64,000 nucleotides of DNA from Poindextera sp963719975 (GTDB lineage: Bacteria; Pseudomonadota; Alphaproteobacteria; Caulobacterales; Caulobacteraceae): contig CAVRED010000007.1 in assembly GCA_963719975.1 (NCBI GenBank), positions 62,001-126,000 on the forward strand, written 5' to 3'. A program made the translations under genes and the position numbers. A model generated the notes under the pieces. That model did not search any database, was not told where the DNA came from, and worked only from the letters and a program-made list of their open reading frames with translations. Below, in pieces: positions 1 through 8,260 of the stretch. Numbering within the stretch: the first letter of the stretch is position 1; each line of letters begins with the position of its first letter.

Positions 1-1481
1 GCGTCCTGGCCGATGACGAGGCGCCGTTCGAGTTGGTCTATCTGGACATCGCCTCAGCGCCCAGGACCGCGAAGATGATCGAGGCGCATGCCGCTTCGCG
101 TGGGTTCAGGGTGATCCGCTCACGACGAGTGGGTCCCGCCGTCGGTCGCCCGCAAGGCGGCGCTCTTGGAGATCACCAGCAAGTACGTGGCGTTCGCCGA
201 CAACGACCTCGTGGTGGAGCGCGGCTGCCTGGCGAAGTTGATCGCCTGCGCCGAGGAGACGGGGGCGGGACTGGTCTGCCCGCTCTACATCGAGGCCGGC
301 GGCGGCCGCGAGCCCGCCATTCACATGGCCGGGGGCGTCTTCCACTGGGCGGATCCGCCGGAGCGCGGCCTGGAGCGGGAGTCCCACCGCCTCGAGAAGC
401 AACCCATCGTCGCCGCCGCGAGCCTGCCGCGCGAGAAGGTGGACTTCACCGAATACCACTACCTGCTCGGCCGCTCGGACCTGTTGCGCCGCCCCGGAGC
501 CATCTCCGACGATGTCCTGCTCATGCACGAGCACATCGATCTGGGCCTCTTCGCACGCGAGCAAGGCGTCGACGTCGTTTTCGAGCCGACCGCACGGGTG
601 ACCTATGTGGCGTTCGAGCCGCGCGCACTCGCCGAAATCGCCTTCTTCCGACGGCGCTGGGATGTCGAGGCCTGCCGGCGGAGCACGGTGGCGTTCGCGA
701 CGCGATGGCCGAGGTCCGACCCGGACAGCCTGATCGCCGGCTCGACGAGCTATGCCGCCTCCCGTCTGCGGGAGGTCGAGCTTCGCCGCCCGGACTCGGC
801 CCGCGGCGACTTGGACGCATGCATGCAGCCCGCCGAGCTCGCCCAGAGCCGCTATGCGCTTCGGGAGCAGGCGATCGCCCGTGGCTACGCCGAAGGACCG
901 GTGCGGGCGCTCGAGACGGCGTGCGATCTGGCGACCCTGCGTTCGACGGCCTCTACCGGCCGGACGGGAGGCCGTTTCTCAGCCACGCGATCGGGACCGC
1001 CAGCGCGCTGGTGCGCTACGACCTGCAGACGTCCGTCGTGCAGGCCGGCCTGCTGCACGCGGCCTTCTCGCACCGGCCGGACTGGGTCTCGGATGACGAG
1101 CTCTCCGGGATGCTCGGGGGGCCGTCGGCGTCGAGACGGTGGTGCGCGCGCAGCCGGCCGCCCGAGGCTTCCTTGCCAAGGACGACGCCGACCTCGGCGC
1201 GCTCGAACATGATCGGCGCCGCCGCCGCGGCCATCCTTGCCGCCAACGAAGTCGACATGCGTCTTTCGGGCGAGTACCGCGCCACCGGACGTCCCGGCGA
1301 GATGAGCCCCGCGATGCTGGATCGGATCGCCGACGTCCTCAGCCATTTCGATATCGCCGGCCTGACCGCGTCGGCGCGCCAACCGATCGATGCGGGCGAG
1401 ACCTGGCCCGTCCTCGGCGGCGGCGTCCGGCACGGCAGCTTCCGGCTCGATGCTCGCAACCGGCGCACGCTGCCGGTCTGA
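1..1481 (+). CDS. Family 2 glycosyltransferase with C-terminal HD-like domain, 5' partial and frameshifted
   Basis: The gene enters from the left edge. Reading across frame breaks near 124, 928, 1125 and 1205 gives a continuous protein. The first part resembles a GT2 glycosyltransferase: a nucleotide-sugar-type segment, then a DND acidic triplet at about 200-208 in the usual DXD position, then a conserved MHEHIDL acceptor-region motif near 523. After about 940 the sequence changes to a helical domain with a HAIGTASALV motif and LLHAAFSH. It resembles the HD-like domain that follows some sugar transferases (DUF6817-like), an assignment from memory. Stop at 1479-1481. The N-terminus lies outside the window. 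Substrate and acceptor are unknown. The breaks look like sequence errors because residues on both sides join smoothly. Confidence 0.6.
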   Translation, partial: VLADDEAPFELVYLDIASAPRTAKMIEAHAASRGFRVIRSRRVGPAVGRPQGGALGDHQQVRGVRRQRPRGGARLPGEVDRLRRGDGGGTGLPALHRGRRRPRARHSHGRGRLPLGGSAGARPGAGVPPPREATHRRRREPAAREGGLHRIPLPARPLGPVAPPRSHLRRCPAHARAHRSGPLRTRARRRRRFRADRTGDLCGVRAARTRRNRLLPTALGCRGLPAEHGGVRDAMAEVRPGQPDRRLDELCRLPSAGGRASPPGLGPRRLGRMHAARRARPEPLCASGAGDRPWLRRRTGAGARDGVRSGDPAFDGLYRPDGRPFLSHAIGTASALVRYDLQTSVVQAGLLHAAFSHRPDWVSDDELSGMLGGPSASRRWCARSRPPEASLPRTTPTSARSNMIGAAAAAILAANEVDMRLSGEYRATGRPGEMSPAMLDRIADVLSHFDIAGLTASARQPIDAGETWPVLGGGVRHGSFRLDARNRRTLPV

Positions 1482-1502
1482 CCGGCGATCGCGGAGCGCG
1501 CG

Positions 1503-1937
1503 CTAGAGGTCGGGGAACTTCAGGACGACGCGCATCTGGCCGTGGCTTGGCGGCCGGATCGTGGCGGTTTCCAGTTTGGCGTCCGTTCCCTGAACGCGGC
1601 CCTCGATGCGGTAGGTCCCGGGCGCGAGCTTGAGCAGGATCCAGGGGCCCTCGCAGAAGACGCTGAGCAACTCGTCGCCGCCGGCATTGCGGACCGTCAG
1701 CACTTCGTTGGCGAGGTAAGCGTTGCTGGCGTCGGAGAACTCGACGCGGACGGGGTAGGCGAGCCATTTCGGATCGAGCTTGCTCTCGCCGACGCCGGTG
1801 CAGCCGACACCAATGCCGTTCACGCTCGCCTCGCCGTCGATCGGGACCGCGACCGGTTCGGCCATGGCGCGCATCGCCGGCGCCAGCACAGACGCGGCGG
1901 CGAGAAGGCTCGCAATCGTTCGAAGCTTCGATCGCAT
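1503..1937 (-). CDS. Secreted protein of unknown function, paralogue 1
   Basis: A 144-residue protein with a clear Sec signal peptide (basic MRSK start, hydrophobic core, cleavage near AMA-EP at about residue 27). The mature part is beta-rich, with two conserved cysteines, in CTGVGE and in the segment before GPWILLKL, that could form a disulfide. The C-terminus ends in KFPDL. It is a tandem duplicate of the next gene upstream on the same strand (1993-2427): same length, same two cysteines, and the same GPWILLKL and YRIEG motifs. I do not recognise the family; the fold could be a carboxypeptidase-regulatory-like or Ig-like beta sandwich. The location should be periplasmic or extracellular. Confidence 0.7.
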   Translation of the reverse strand: MRSKLRTIASLLAAASVLAPAMRAMAEPVAVPIDGEASVNGIGVGCTGVGESKLDPKWLAYPVRVEFSDASNAYLANEVLTVRNAGGDELLSVFCEGPWILLKLAPGTYRIEGRVQGTDAKLETATIRPPSHGQMRVVLKFPDL

Positions 1938-1992
1938 GGCGGCTCAGGCTCCTTGTTCGTCGGCCGATCAAGCGCGCCGGATGGCCGAGGGG

Positions 1993-2427
1993 TCAAGCGT
2001 CGGGAAAGCGCAGGTCGAGGTGCACAGGGCCGTCGGGCGGCACGCGGAAAAAGCCGGATTGGCGTGCGGCCTCGCGCTTCGGCAGCCATCCCTCGATGCG
2101 ATAGCCGCCCGGCGGGAGCTTGAGCAGGATCCACGGCCCTGTGCAGCCGACGCTGACGACCACGGCGCCGCTCTCGTCGAAAATGGTCAGCGCCTCGTCG
2201 GCCAGGAGGTCGCCGTTCGCGCCGGCAAACGCCACGCGGACCGGGTAGCTGTCCCAGTGCGGGTTGAGCTTGGCCTCGCCGACGCCGGTGCAGGCGACCG
2301 GAACCCCGGCCACGGTGGTCTCAGTGTCGAGGGGCACGACGGTCGGCGCGGCGGCGGTGGCGGCGCCGGCGGCCGCCAGCACGGCGAGCGCAGCCGTCGA
2401 GATCCACTTCACGCGGGCTGCCATCAC
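1993..2427 (-). CDS. Secreted protein of unknown function, paralogue 2
   Basis: A 144-residue exported protein with an Ala-rich signal peptide, predicted cleavage near residue 25. It shares with the neighbour at 1503-1937 the blocks CTGVGE-K-L, YPVRV, a second Cys before GPWILLKL, GYRIEG and a terminal FPDA/FPDL. The N-terminal signal and the loops have diverged. The two genes are 55 bp apart on the same strand and are probably cotranscribed, downstream of the membrane acyltransferase. The function is not recognisable. The matching cysteine pair suggests a disulfide-stabilised periplasmic beta domain. Confidence 0.7.
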   Translation of the reverse strand: MMAARVKWISTAALAVLAAAGAATAAAPTVVPLDTETTVAGVPVACTGVGEAKLNPHWDSYPVRVAFAGANGDLLADEALTIFDESGAVVVSVGCTGPWILLKLPPGGYRIEGWLPKREAARQSGFFRVPPDGPVHLDLRFPDA

Positions 2428-2521
2428 GCGGGTCCTCGCCTTTCCGGCATCCTACGCCCTTCGCATTCGTGGGCCACCTTGCCGGATGGCGGGGGCCGAA
2501 CACTCGCCGACCCGACAGGAC

Positions 2522-3674
2522 CTACGCCGCCGAAGACCGGCGTCTCCGATCGTCACCTTGAACCGCGGCCGCGGGTCGTTGTGACGCCGCTGCGACACGC
2601 TTTTTGACGCCGAGGCTCTGTATCCAAACCCGGCAGGGGTTCTCGAAGGTCCGCCAACAGCACCACGATAGCGCCACCATCCCAACCATCGCGGTGAGCC
2701 AAATCGCTGGTGACGGGGCGAGGTGGGCGCGCTTCAGCGCCACTTGGCCGACGTCGAAGAGAAGCCGGTGCAGGAGGTAGATCGAGTAGGAAGCGCCTCC
2801 GAGAACGTCGCCGAGCCGGTTCTCCAGCCAGGGTGTCCGGGTTAGCGCAAGCCCGCCAACGATCAGGGGGAAGGCGAGGAAGGCTACGGCCAGCTCAACC
2901 GGCCACACCGTGGTTCCGCTGAAGCCTATGTAAGCCGCGGCGACGACTGCGGAGACGCCGCCGGCAATTGCGGCGAGCCGCGCGCCGCCGCGGTTCGATG
3001 CCTGGCTGATTGGGCCGGCGATGCGCGCGACCAGAATCCCGAGGGCAAAGCCGGCCAGCGCCCACGTCGGCGCCCATCGGCAGGGTCGCCCACTGCCAGC
3101 CGCCGTCGAGGGACTTGTTGGCCATCGTCATCACGCCGAGCGCCGCCATGGCGAGCGTCAGAATCCACCCCAGGCCTTTTCCTCCGGCGCGCAGCCAGGC
3201 GAAGAAGCACGCCGACAGCACGAATTCCCACAGGACTGACCAGGCCTGGCCGAGGAACGGAAACAGCGGCGCATCCGCCCTCAGCTGAGACGCCAGGGGA
3301 TCGGGAACCACCATCGCGCTGTACAAGGCGCTGCGGGCCACGTCGGACACGCTGCCGTCGACGTGGGCGCCCATGAGTATCTTGGCGGCGAACAGCAGCG
3401 CGCCGAGGAGCGTGGCGGCCAGGTACAACGGATAGAGCCGCGCAAAGCGGAGCTGGGCGAACCGTGCGGCGCTGAGTTCGCCGCTGACAACGCCGGCGGC
3501 ATAGCGGTGCATGAGGATAAAGCCGCTCAGAACGAAGAACAGATCGACCGCCATATAGGCGTGCGGCACGAGCGCCGTGTCGCCGAGCAAGTCGCGGCTA
3601 TGGAAGGCGGCGACGCTGAGGGCGGCCAGCCCCCTCAACGTGTCGAGAGACCTGATCTGTGACGGTTTGCTCAA
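2522..3674 (-). CDS. Membrane acyltransferase of the OafA/acyltransferase-3 family, one frame break
   Basis: A multi-pass membrane protein of about 384 residues. It begins with the typical SLDTLRGLAALSV segment, then F-HSRD, and DLFFVLSGF at about residues 50-60, which are acyltransferase-3 hallmarks. The frame breaks near 3068, where one extra base lies between MGA and TWALAGF, and the remaining helices continue in the second frame to the stop at 2522. The likely start is a TTG at 3674, preceded at about 9 nt by GGCGG. The reading frame is open upstream into the methyltransferase gene, so a fusion cannot be excluded. Such enzymes transfer acetyl or other acyl groups to surface sugars; the acceptor here is unknown. 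Confidence 0.72.
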
Positions 3675-3813
3675 GACGATGCCGCCTGGGTCTACCCAGC
3701 CCCGGTGGCGCGCGCGGCGGCGGCGCCCGCAGGCTGTCGCCGGCCGCGAGCCGGCGCTGGCTGCGGCCGACCGCGCGGCTTCACGGCGGCCCCGTCGGGG
3801 CGAGCGGCGCCGG

Positions 3814-4634
3814 TCAATTCCGGCGAGGAACTCGGCAGGCTGCGCGACATGCGTCAGATAGGGCGTCGTCGGCTTGCGCAGGATCGCATACATGCCGACC
3901 GTGAAGTACGGGGCCAGACCCGGGACCTTGGCCAGGCCGGAGAACGCGGCCATGGCCGCTCGTTTGAGTCGCCCCTCGGTGGGGTTGATGCGGACCTGCT
4001 CCAGCCTCAGCCCAGATTGAGCGAACGCCCGCAGGAAGTTCGCCGGCTTCAGGCCGTTGAAGCCGCATTCCGCCAGGGTGGTGACGGCTTCGTGGTTGAC
4101 CTTGTTGAAGGCGGCGATCACCTGCTTGCGCCCCGCGATCAGGTGCAGCCAGGGCAGGCGGAGCGGGGCCCGCAGGGCGCCGTGGTCGCCGAATGGGCTG
4201 TGATAGAGCGGGCTGAAGCCGAGATAGGCGACGCCGCCCGGCTTCAGCAGACGGCTGCAGGACGCCAGCACCGTGTCTATGTCGACAATGTGCTCGAAGG
4301 TGTTCTGCGAGACGACGATGTCGAACCGCTCGGCCTCGGGCATGCGATCGGTCGGCGTCGAATCGAAGCGGACATTGGTGAGGTGCGGGAACCGCTCGGC
4401 GAGCTTGCGAGTCCCGAACGCGACCCGCGGCGCGGAGATGTCGACCCCGAGCACGCTCTCCGCACCGGTGAGCGCGATGTGGGCGGTGAGGAACCCGAGG
4501 CCAGAGCCGACCTCCATGACCTGCTTGCCCCGGAAGTCAGGCCGCGTCCCCATCCGCTCCCAGAACGTCCCGGCCTGGGACAACCCGCGTTCGAACTCGG
4601 CGTCCACGTCGAGCCACTCTTCGTCCAGAAGCAT
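3814..4634 (-). CDS. Class I SAM-dependent methyltransferase
   Basis: Starts at ATG 4634 behind a GGGAG site. SAM-binding motif I is VMEVGSGLGF at about residues 34-43, followed by LGVDIS, and VVSQNTFEHI supplies the motif that precedes the central strand, as in UbiE/MenG-like methyltransferases. The C-terminal half (FLRAFAQSG, NPTEGRLKR) resembles methyltransferases of polysaccharide loci. In the sequence as given the frame has no stop before the downstream acyltransferase. A one-base shift near 3820 gives a stop at 3814, which is the end used here. The low-complexity Arg/Ala linker in the read-through version is not protein-like. Substrate unknown; a role in surface glycan methylation is inferred from the neighbours. 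Confidence 0.65.
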
Positions 4635-4768
4635 CCGCCACTCCCTGCCTGTGGCCCGTGGCGGCAACCGATGGCTCCGAGGCGCCAGTCGCCGCTCCAC
4701 AGCGTGCAAGCCAGGTTCTGCAAGCCCCGCGCCAGGATTCGCGTGGCACGATGTGGAGGAACGGGACG

Positions 4769-4855
4769 TGGCGGATGGCGTGGGGATCGAACCCACGGAC
4801 CCTTCTCGGGCCTACGCCTTAGCAAGGCGCTGCATTACCGCTCTGCCAGCCATCC
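4769..4855 (-). tRNA. tRNA-Ser: tRNA-Ser (anticodon GCT)
   Basis: Cloverleaf read on the minus strand. The acceptor GGATGGC pairs with GCCATCC, followed by discriminator G and an encoded CCA (4769-4771). The anticodon loop is TTGCTAA on a five-pair stem, giving GCT. A long variable arm marks a class II tRNA. The T-arm is GTGGG-TTCGATC-CCCAC. 87 nt including CCA. Confidence 0.9.
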
Positions 4856-4861
4856 TTGAGG

Positions 4862-4945
4862 TGGCGGCGGGTGAAGGAATCGAACCCTCATCCTTTCGGA
4901 GGCGCGGTTTTCGGGACCGTTTGAGCACCTTGCTCGCCACCCGCC
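4862..4945 (-). tRNA. tRNA-Ser: tRNA-Ser (anticodon CGA), atypical
   Basis: Minus strand, 84 nt with encoded CCA at 4862-4864. The acceptor GGCGGGT pairs with ACCCGCC, and the T-arm is GAGGG-TTCGATT-CCTTC. The anticodon stem CGGT/ACCG encloses loop CCCGAAA, giving anticodon CGA. A long variable arm fits Ser. Two oddities: position 33 is C where tRNAs almost always have U, and the D-region is short (GAGC-AAGGT-GCTC). It lies 6 nt upstream of the other tRNA-Ser and is probably cotranscribed with it. It could be functional, degenerate, or damaged by sequence errors. Confidence 0.65.
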
Positions 4946-5065
4946 AGACCAGGCGGGGACGAGCCCCGCCGTCTAAAGACGCGAGGTTGAGCGACTTGAG
5001 CGGGTGCGCGCGATCGTCATGGGGCGGCGCCTATAGCGTGGCTCGGCAAGGCGCGGGAAGGGCGT

Positions 5066-5941
5066 TCAGAGGAAGGCGCGCACGGTCTCCAGGAAGGCGT
5101 CGAGGCGGTCGTGGTGCACCCAATGGCCGGCGCCCTCGAACTCAACGACGCGGCCGTCCTTGAAGTGCTTCATCCGCCCATCCGTCTCCGGGTTCGACGC
5201 CCAGCTCTCCTTGCCGTTCACGAACAGGACCGGGCAGGCGATGTTCGACCAGACCTCCTGCAGCTCCTTGGGCGCAAGATCCGTCGGCGAGTTGGAGCGG
5301 CAATAGTTGTCGAACTTCCAGCTGTAGGTGCCGTCCTCGTTCTGCGCCGCGCCGTGCACGGTGAGGTACCGGGCCTGCTCGGGGGTCAGGTGCCGGTTCT
5401 CCGTCTGCATGCGCGCGAACGCGTCCTCGATCGTCGCGTAGCGGCGTGGCGCGCGCCCGGCAAAGCCGCGTTTCTGCTCGATCCAGTTGCGCAGGCGCTT
5501 GGCCGCGCTCGTCTCCTCGCGCCGCCGCATCATGGCGGGCGAAGGGCCGAGGCCCTCGATCGCCACCAGCTTTGTGACCGTCTCCGGATAGACGCCGGCA
5601 TAGCGCAGCGCGACGTTGCCGCCCATCGAGTGGGCGATGATCCGAACCGGCGCCAGCCTCTGCTGATGGATCAGCTGGGCGATGTCGTAGACGTAGGCGC
5701 TCATGCCGTACTCGCCTGACGGCGACCAGGCGCTGTCGCCGTGGCCGCGCAGATCCGGCGCGATGATGTGGTAGTCGCCGCGCAGTTCCTGGGCGACCCA
5801 GTCCCAGTTGCGGCAATGGTCCTGGCCGCCATGGATGAGCAGCAGCGGCGGCGCGTCGGGGTTGCCCCAGTCGGCGTAGTGCAGGCGCAGGCGCTGGGAG
5901 ATGTAGCTCTGGGAGGTGGGACCCGAAGGCTGTTCGCTCAT
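5066..5941 (-). CDS. Alpha/beta-fold hydrolase
   Basis: 291 residues. Oxyanion-region HGGQDH at about 37-42, then APDLRGHGDS, nucleophile elbow HSMGG with Ser105, and a late GAGHWVH supplying the catalytic His. The acidic residue is probably the Asp/Glu in the segment after LFVNGKES. The cap domain (about 130-215) is rich in charged residues. The family includes esterases, haloalkane dehalogenases, epoxide hydrolases and C-C hydrolases; nothing here fixes the substrate. Monocistronic, downstream of the tRNA pair. Confidence 0.85.
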   Translation of the reverse strand: MSEQPSGPTSQSYISQRLRLHYADWGNPDAPPLLLIHGGQDHCRNWDWVAQELRGDYHIIAPDLRGHGDSAWSPSGEYGMSAYVYDIAQLIHQQRLAPVRIIAHSMGGNVALRYAGVYPETVTKLVAIEGLGPSPAMMRRREETSAAKRLRNWIEQKRGFAGRAPRRYATIEDAFARMQTENRHLTPEQARYLTVHGAAQNEDGTYSWKFDNYCRSNSPTDLAPKELQEVWSNIACPVLFVNGKESWASNPETDGRMKHFKDGRVVEFEGAGHWVHHDRLDAFLETVRAFL

Positions 5942-6033
5942 GAGCGGGTTTTAGCCGATGCAAGGGCCGCCGGGCCAGAGCGCGTGCCGGGGAACTCAGC
6001 GGGCCAACGCCGGCCGCTCTTGAGCACGATAAG

Positions 6034-6211
6034 CACGAAAAGCACGAACGGCCCCATTCTCTCCCGTCATCCCCCGCTGGAGCGAAGCGAATGCGGGGGA
6101 CCCATGAACACTCACATGGCACGGTGATCATGGGTGGCCCGAACAAGTCGGGCCATGACGGTGGAAGAGGCGCCGCGCGAACTCATCCCTCTGCCGTTCG
6201 TGCTTTTCGTG
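6034..6211. repeat. Imperfect MITE-like inverted-repeat element
   Basis: A perfect 19-nt inverted repeat (6034-6052 and 6193-6211, core CACGAAAAGCACGAACGGC) flanks about 140 bp with further internal symmetry. Internal features are CCCCCGC...GCGGGGG around 6068-6098, CCCATG...CATGGG around 6101-6134, and CCGTCAT at 6064 matched by ATGACGG near 6155. The outer edges consist of short AGCACGA-type iterations. There is no coding content. It fills the 327-bp gap between the hydrolase and arsC. This looks like a non-autonomous repeat (MITE or REP-type); copy number elsewhere is unknown. Confidence 0.6.
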
Positions 6212-6268
6212 TTTTTCGTGGTCCCTTCGGCGGCAAGCCGCCTTCTGTTGCTCGCGAGGAACACGCGG

Positions 6269-6626
6269 TCAAAGCAGCGCCTGCAGGCGGTCAGCGGGGC
6301 GGCAGAGGGCGGTTCCCTTGGGCGTGACGACGATCGGGCGCTCGACCAGCACCGGCTCGGCGACCATGGCGTCGTAGGATGGCTTCGTCGCTGGCGTTCG
6401 ATGCGGTCAGGCCCAACGTCTCGGCGTTCGTGCCGCGCGTGCGCAGGATGTCGCGCGGCCGCGCCTTCATCGCGGCCAGCAGGCCCATGAGCTGCGGCTT
6501 GGTCCAGCCGGCCTTGAGGTATTCGACCACGCTGGGTTTCAGGCCGGCGTCCTTCAGCGCCGCCAGCACGTTGCGCGAGGTCCCGCAGTTCGGGTTGTGG
6601 AAGATGGTGACGCTGTCATTGGCCAT
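6269..6626 (-). CDS. arsC: Arsenate reductase, glutaredoxin/ArsC family, one frame break
   Basis: About 118 residues from ATG 6626, which follows GGAG. The N-terminus holds the family signature HNPNCGTSRN with catalytic Cys14 and Arg18. Next come EYLKAGW and the helical RPRDILRTRGT segment with the conserved Arg that helps bind arsenate. After SDEAIL one extra base near 6375 shifts the frame. The restored C-terminus contains RPIVVTPKGTALCRP, the usual ArsC end, and stops at 6269. Known role: glutathione/glutaredoxin-linked reduction of As(V) to As(III). No arsB, acr3 or arsR is adjacent, so it may be a housekeeping ArsC/Spx-like paralogue. Confidence 0.8.
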
Positions 6627-6712
6627 GGCGGCTCCGCTCGCTTGTCCAGCCCGGGCGCTTCGGATACCTCGCCCGGCGGCGGCCCGGAAGGCCGGACGGC
6701 GCGAAAGAGGCG

Positions 6713-7282
6713 ATGGAGCCGGTTCTCCTCTCGACACTGGTGGTCGCCCTGGCCGAGATCGGCGACCGCACCCAGCTGCTCGCGATCGTGCTGACCGCGC
6801 GCTTCGGCAAGCCCTGGCCGGTGCTGGCCGGCATCCTGGTCGCCACGGCGGCGAACCACACGCTGACCGCGGCGGCGGGCTTCCTGCTCTCCGGCCTGCT
6901 CAAGGGGGCCTGGCTGGACTGGGTGCTGGCCATTTCTTTCTTCGCGACCGCCGTCTGGATGCTGATCCCGGACAAGGCCGACGCCCAGCAGCACCACGCG
7001 ACCCGCTTCGACGTCTTCCTGACCACCGCGATCGCCTTCTTCATCGTCGAGATCGGCGACAAGACCCAGATCGCGACGCTGTCGTTGGCCGCGCGCTTCC
7101 ACGAGGTCTTCCGCGTCGCGGCGGGGACGACGCTGGGCATGATGATCGCCAACGTGCCGGCGGTGCTTGTGGGCGAGGCGGCGGTCAAGGTCGCGCCGCT
7201 CAGGCTGATCCGGTTCGCCTCCGCCGGCCTGTTCGCGTTGCTCGGCGTCTGGACTTTGGTCGCCGCGCTGAGAGGCGGCTAG
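6713..7282 (+). CDS. GDT1/TMEM165 (UPF0016) family membrane cation transporter
   Basis: 189 residues, six predicted transmembrane helices in two homologous halves. Each half carries the family motif E-x-G-D-(K/R)-T-Q: EIGDRTQ at residues 15-21 and EIGDKTQ at about 113-119. Length and the two-repeat plan fit bacterial members, which export Mn2+ (MneA/MntX-like). The eukaryotic relatives move Ca2+/Mn2+ against H+. No Mn riboswitch is evident upstream. The stop shares a CTAG with the stop of the convergent metA. Confidence 0.85.
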   Translation: MEPVLLSTLVVALAEIGDRTQLLAIVLTARFGKPWPVLAGILVATAANHTLTAAAGFLLSGLLKGAWLDWVLAISFFATAVWMLIPDKADAQQHHATRFDVFLTTAIAFFIVEIGDKTQIATLSLAARFHEVFRVAAGTTLGMMIANVPAVLVGEAAVKVAPLRLIRFASAGLFALLGVWTLVAALRGG

Positions 7283-8260
7283 GCCGTCGAGGTGGCGGCG
7301 CGCCGGCTGGATGCGAGCACGTCGGTTTCTCGGGCGGCGAGGCGCCCCGTCTTCCGCTCCCAGATGTGCTCGAGCCAGGCCCTATAAATGGCGACCGCCC
7401 ACGGCCGCCAGGTCGCACCCGGCGATCGGCCATCGGTCACGCGGACGTAGTCGGCGATCCGCCGCGGGTCGCGACTGGCGTCCAGCGCGAGCTCGCCCAA
7501 CACGCCCAGCGTCCTGGCTTTGAAGTAGCCCGCCGGGGGGCTCTGGATGAACCGCCCGCTCCCCACGGAGGAATCGTCCCACATCGCGCAGGTATTCGCG
7601 CAGCAGGGTTTCGGCGGCGTACTCAGGGTGCCCTTGGAAGAACAGCGCGAGCGCCGGGCCGGGCTTGATGAAGAGGTCGACGCCGATCTCCGGCGAGCGG
7701 GTCAGCACCTGGTAGCCGGCCGGCAGCAGATCGCTTTCGACGACCTCGTTCAGGCGCGAGTGGGGCGCTATCGGCGGCGGCGTCTCGGCGAGAAGCGAAT
7801 GGCGCCGGGCCAGCGCGCTGGTGAAGACGCCGGTGCGCTTGACGGGGAGCAGGCGGCGCTCGACGCCATCCAGGTGCAGCACCGCCGCGTGGGCGGCGAG
7901 GCAGGACCAGACCGCGGGGACCTCGGCGGCCCGCGACCAGTCGATGACGCGGGTAAGGCTCGTCCAATAGGGCTCGTCGTCCAGCCGCGCGGCGTGCGGC
8001 TCCGCGCCCGTGACGATCAGGCCGTCGAGGCCGGCGGCGGGCAGCCGATCGATATGGGCGTAGCGACCGCGCATGTGCGCCCGCGCGTGCTCGCCGCGCT
8101 CGATCTCGGGCAGGGAGAGGTAGCGCAGGCTGACGTCGGCCCCGCCGGCCGCTTCGCCGAGCAGCCCCTCGAATTGCCGCTCGGTCGCCTGCAGGGCGCC
8201 ATCGGGCATGTTGTTGACCAGCCCGATGACCAAAGGCGCGCGGTGCGCGGCGGGGATCAC
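7279..8260 (-). CDS. metA: Homoserine O-acyltransferase, MetA family, one frame break
   Basis: Glutamine-amidotransferase-like fold. IGLVNNMPD near the N-terminus, catalytic Cys120 in WSCLAAH, and His211/Glu213 in GHPEY form the MetA triad. A run of six G on the plus strand (7535-7540) breaks the frame; removing one base restores EPPAGYFKARTLG and the gene ends at 7279. Full length is about 326 residues, close to the family norm. Activates homoserine with acetyl or succinyl groups for methionine synthesis; the acyl donor cannot be told from sequence. GTG start at 8260 overlaps the metY stop (GTGA), so the two are translationally coupled. Confidence 0.85.

Noticed and set aside
4770..5163. Plus-strand ORF with GIEPTDPSRAYALA and GIEPSSFRRRGF segments.
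   Set aside because: These are translations of the complement of the two tRNA-Ser genes, a well-known spurious ORF type.
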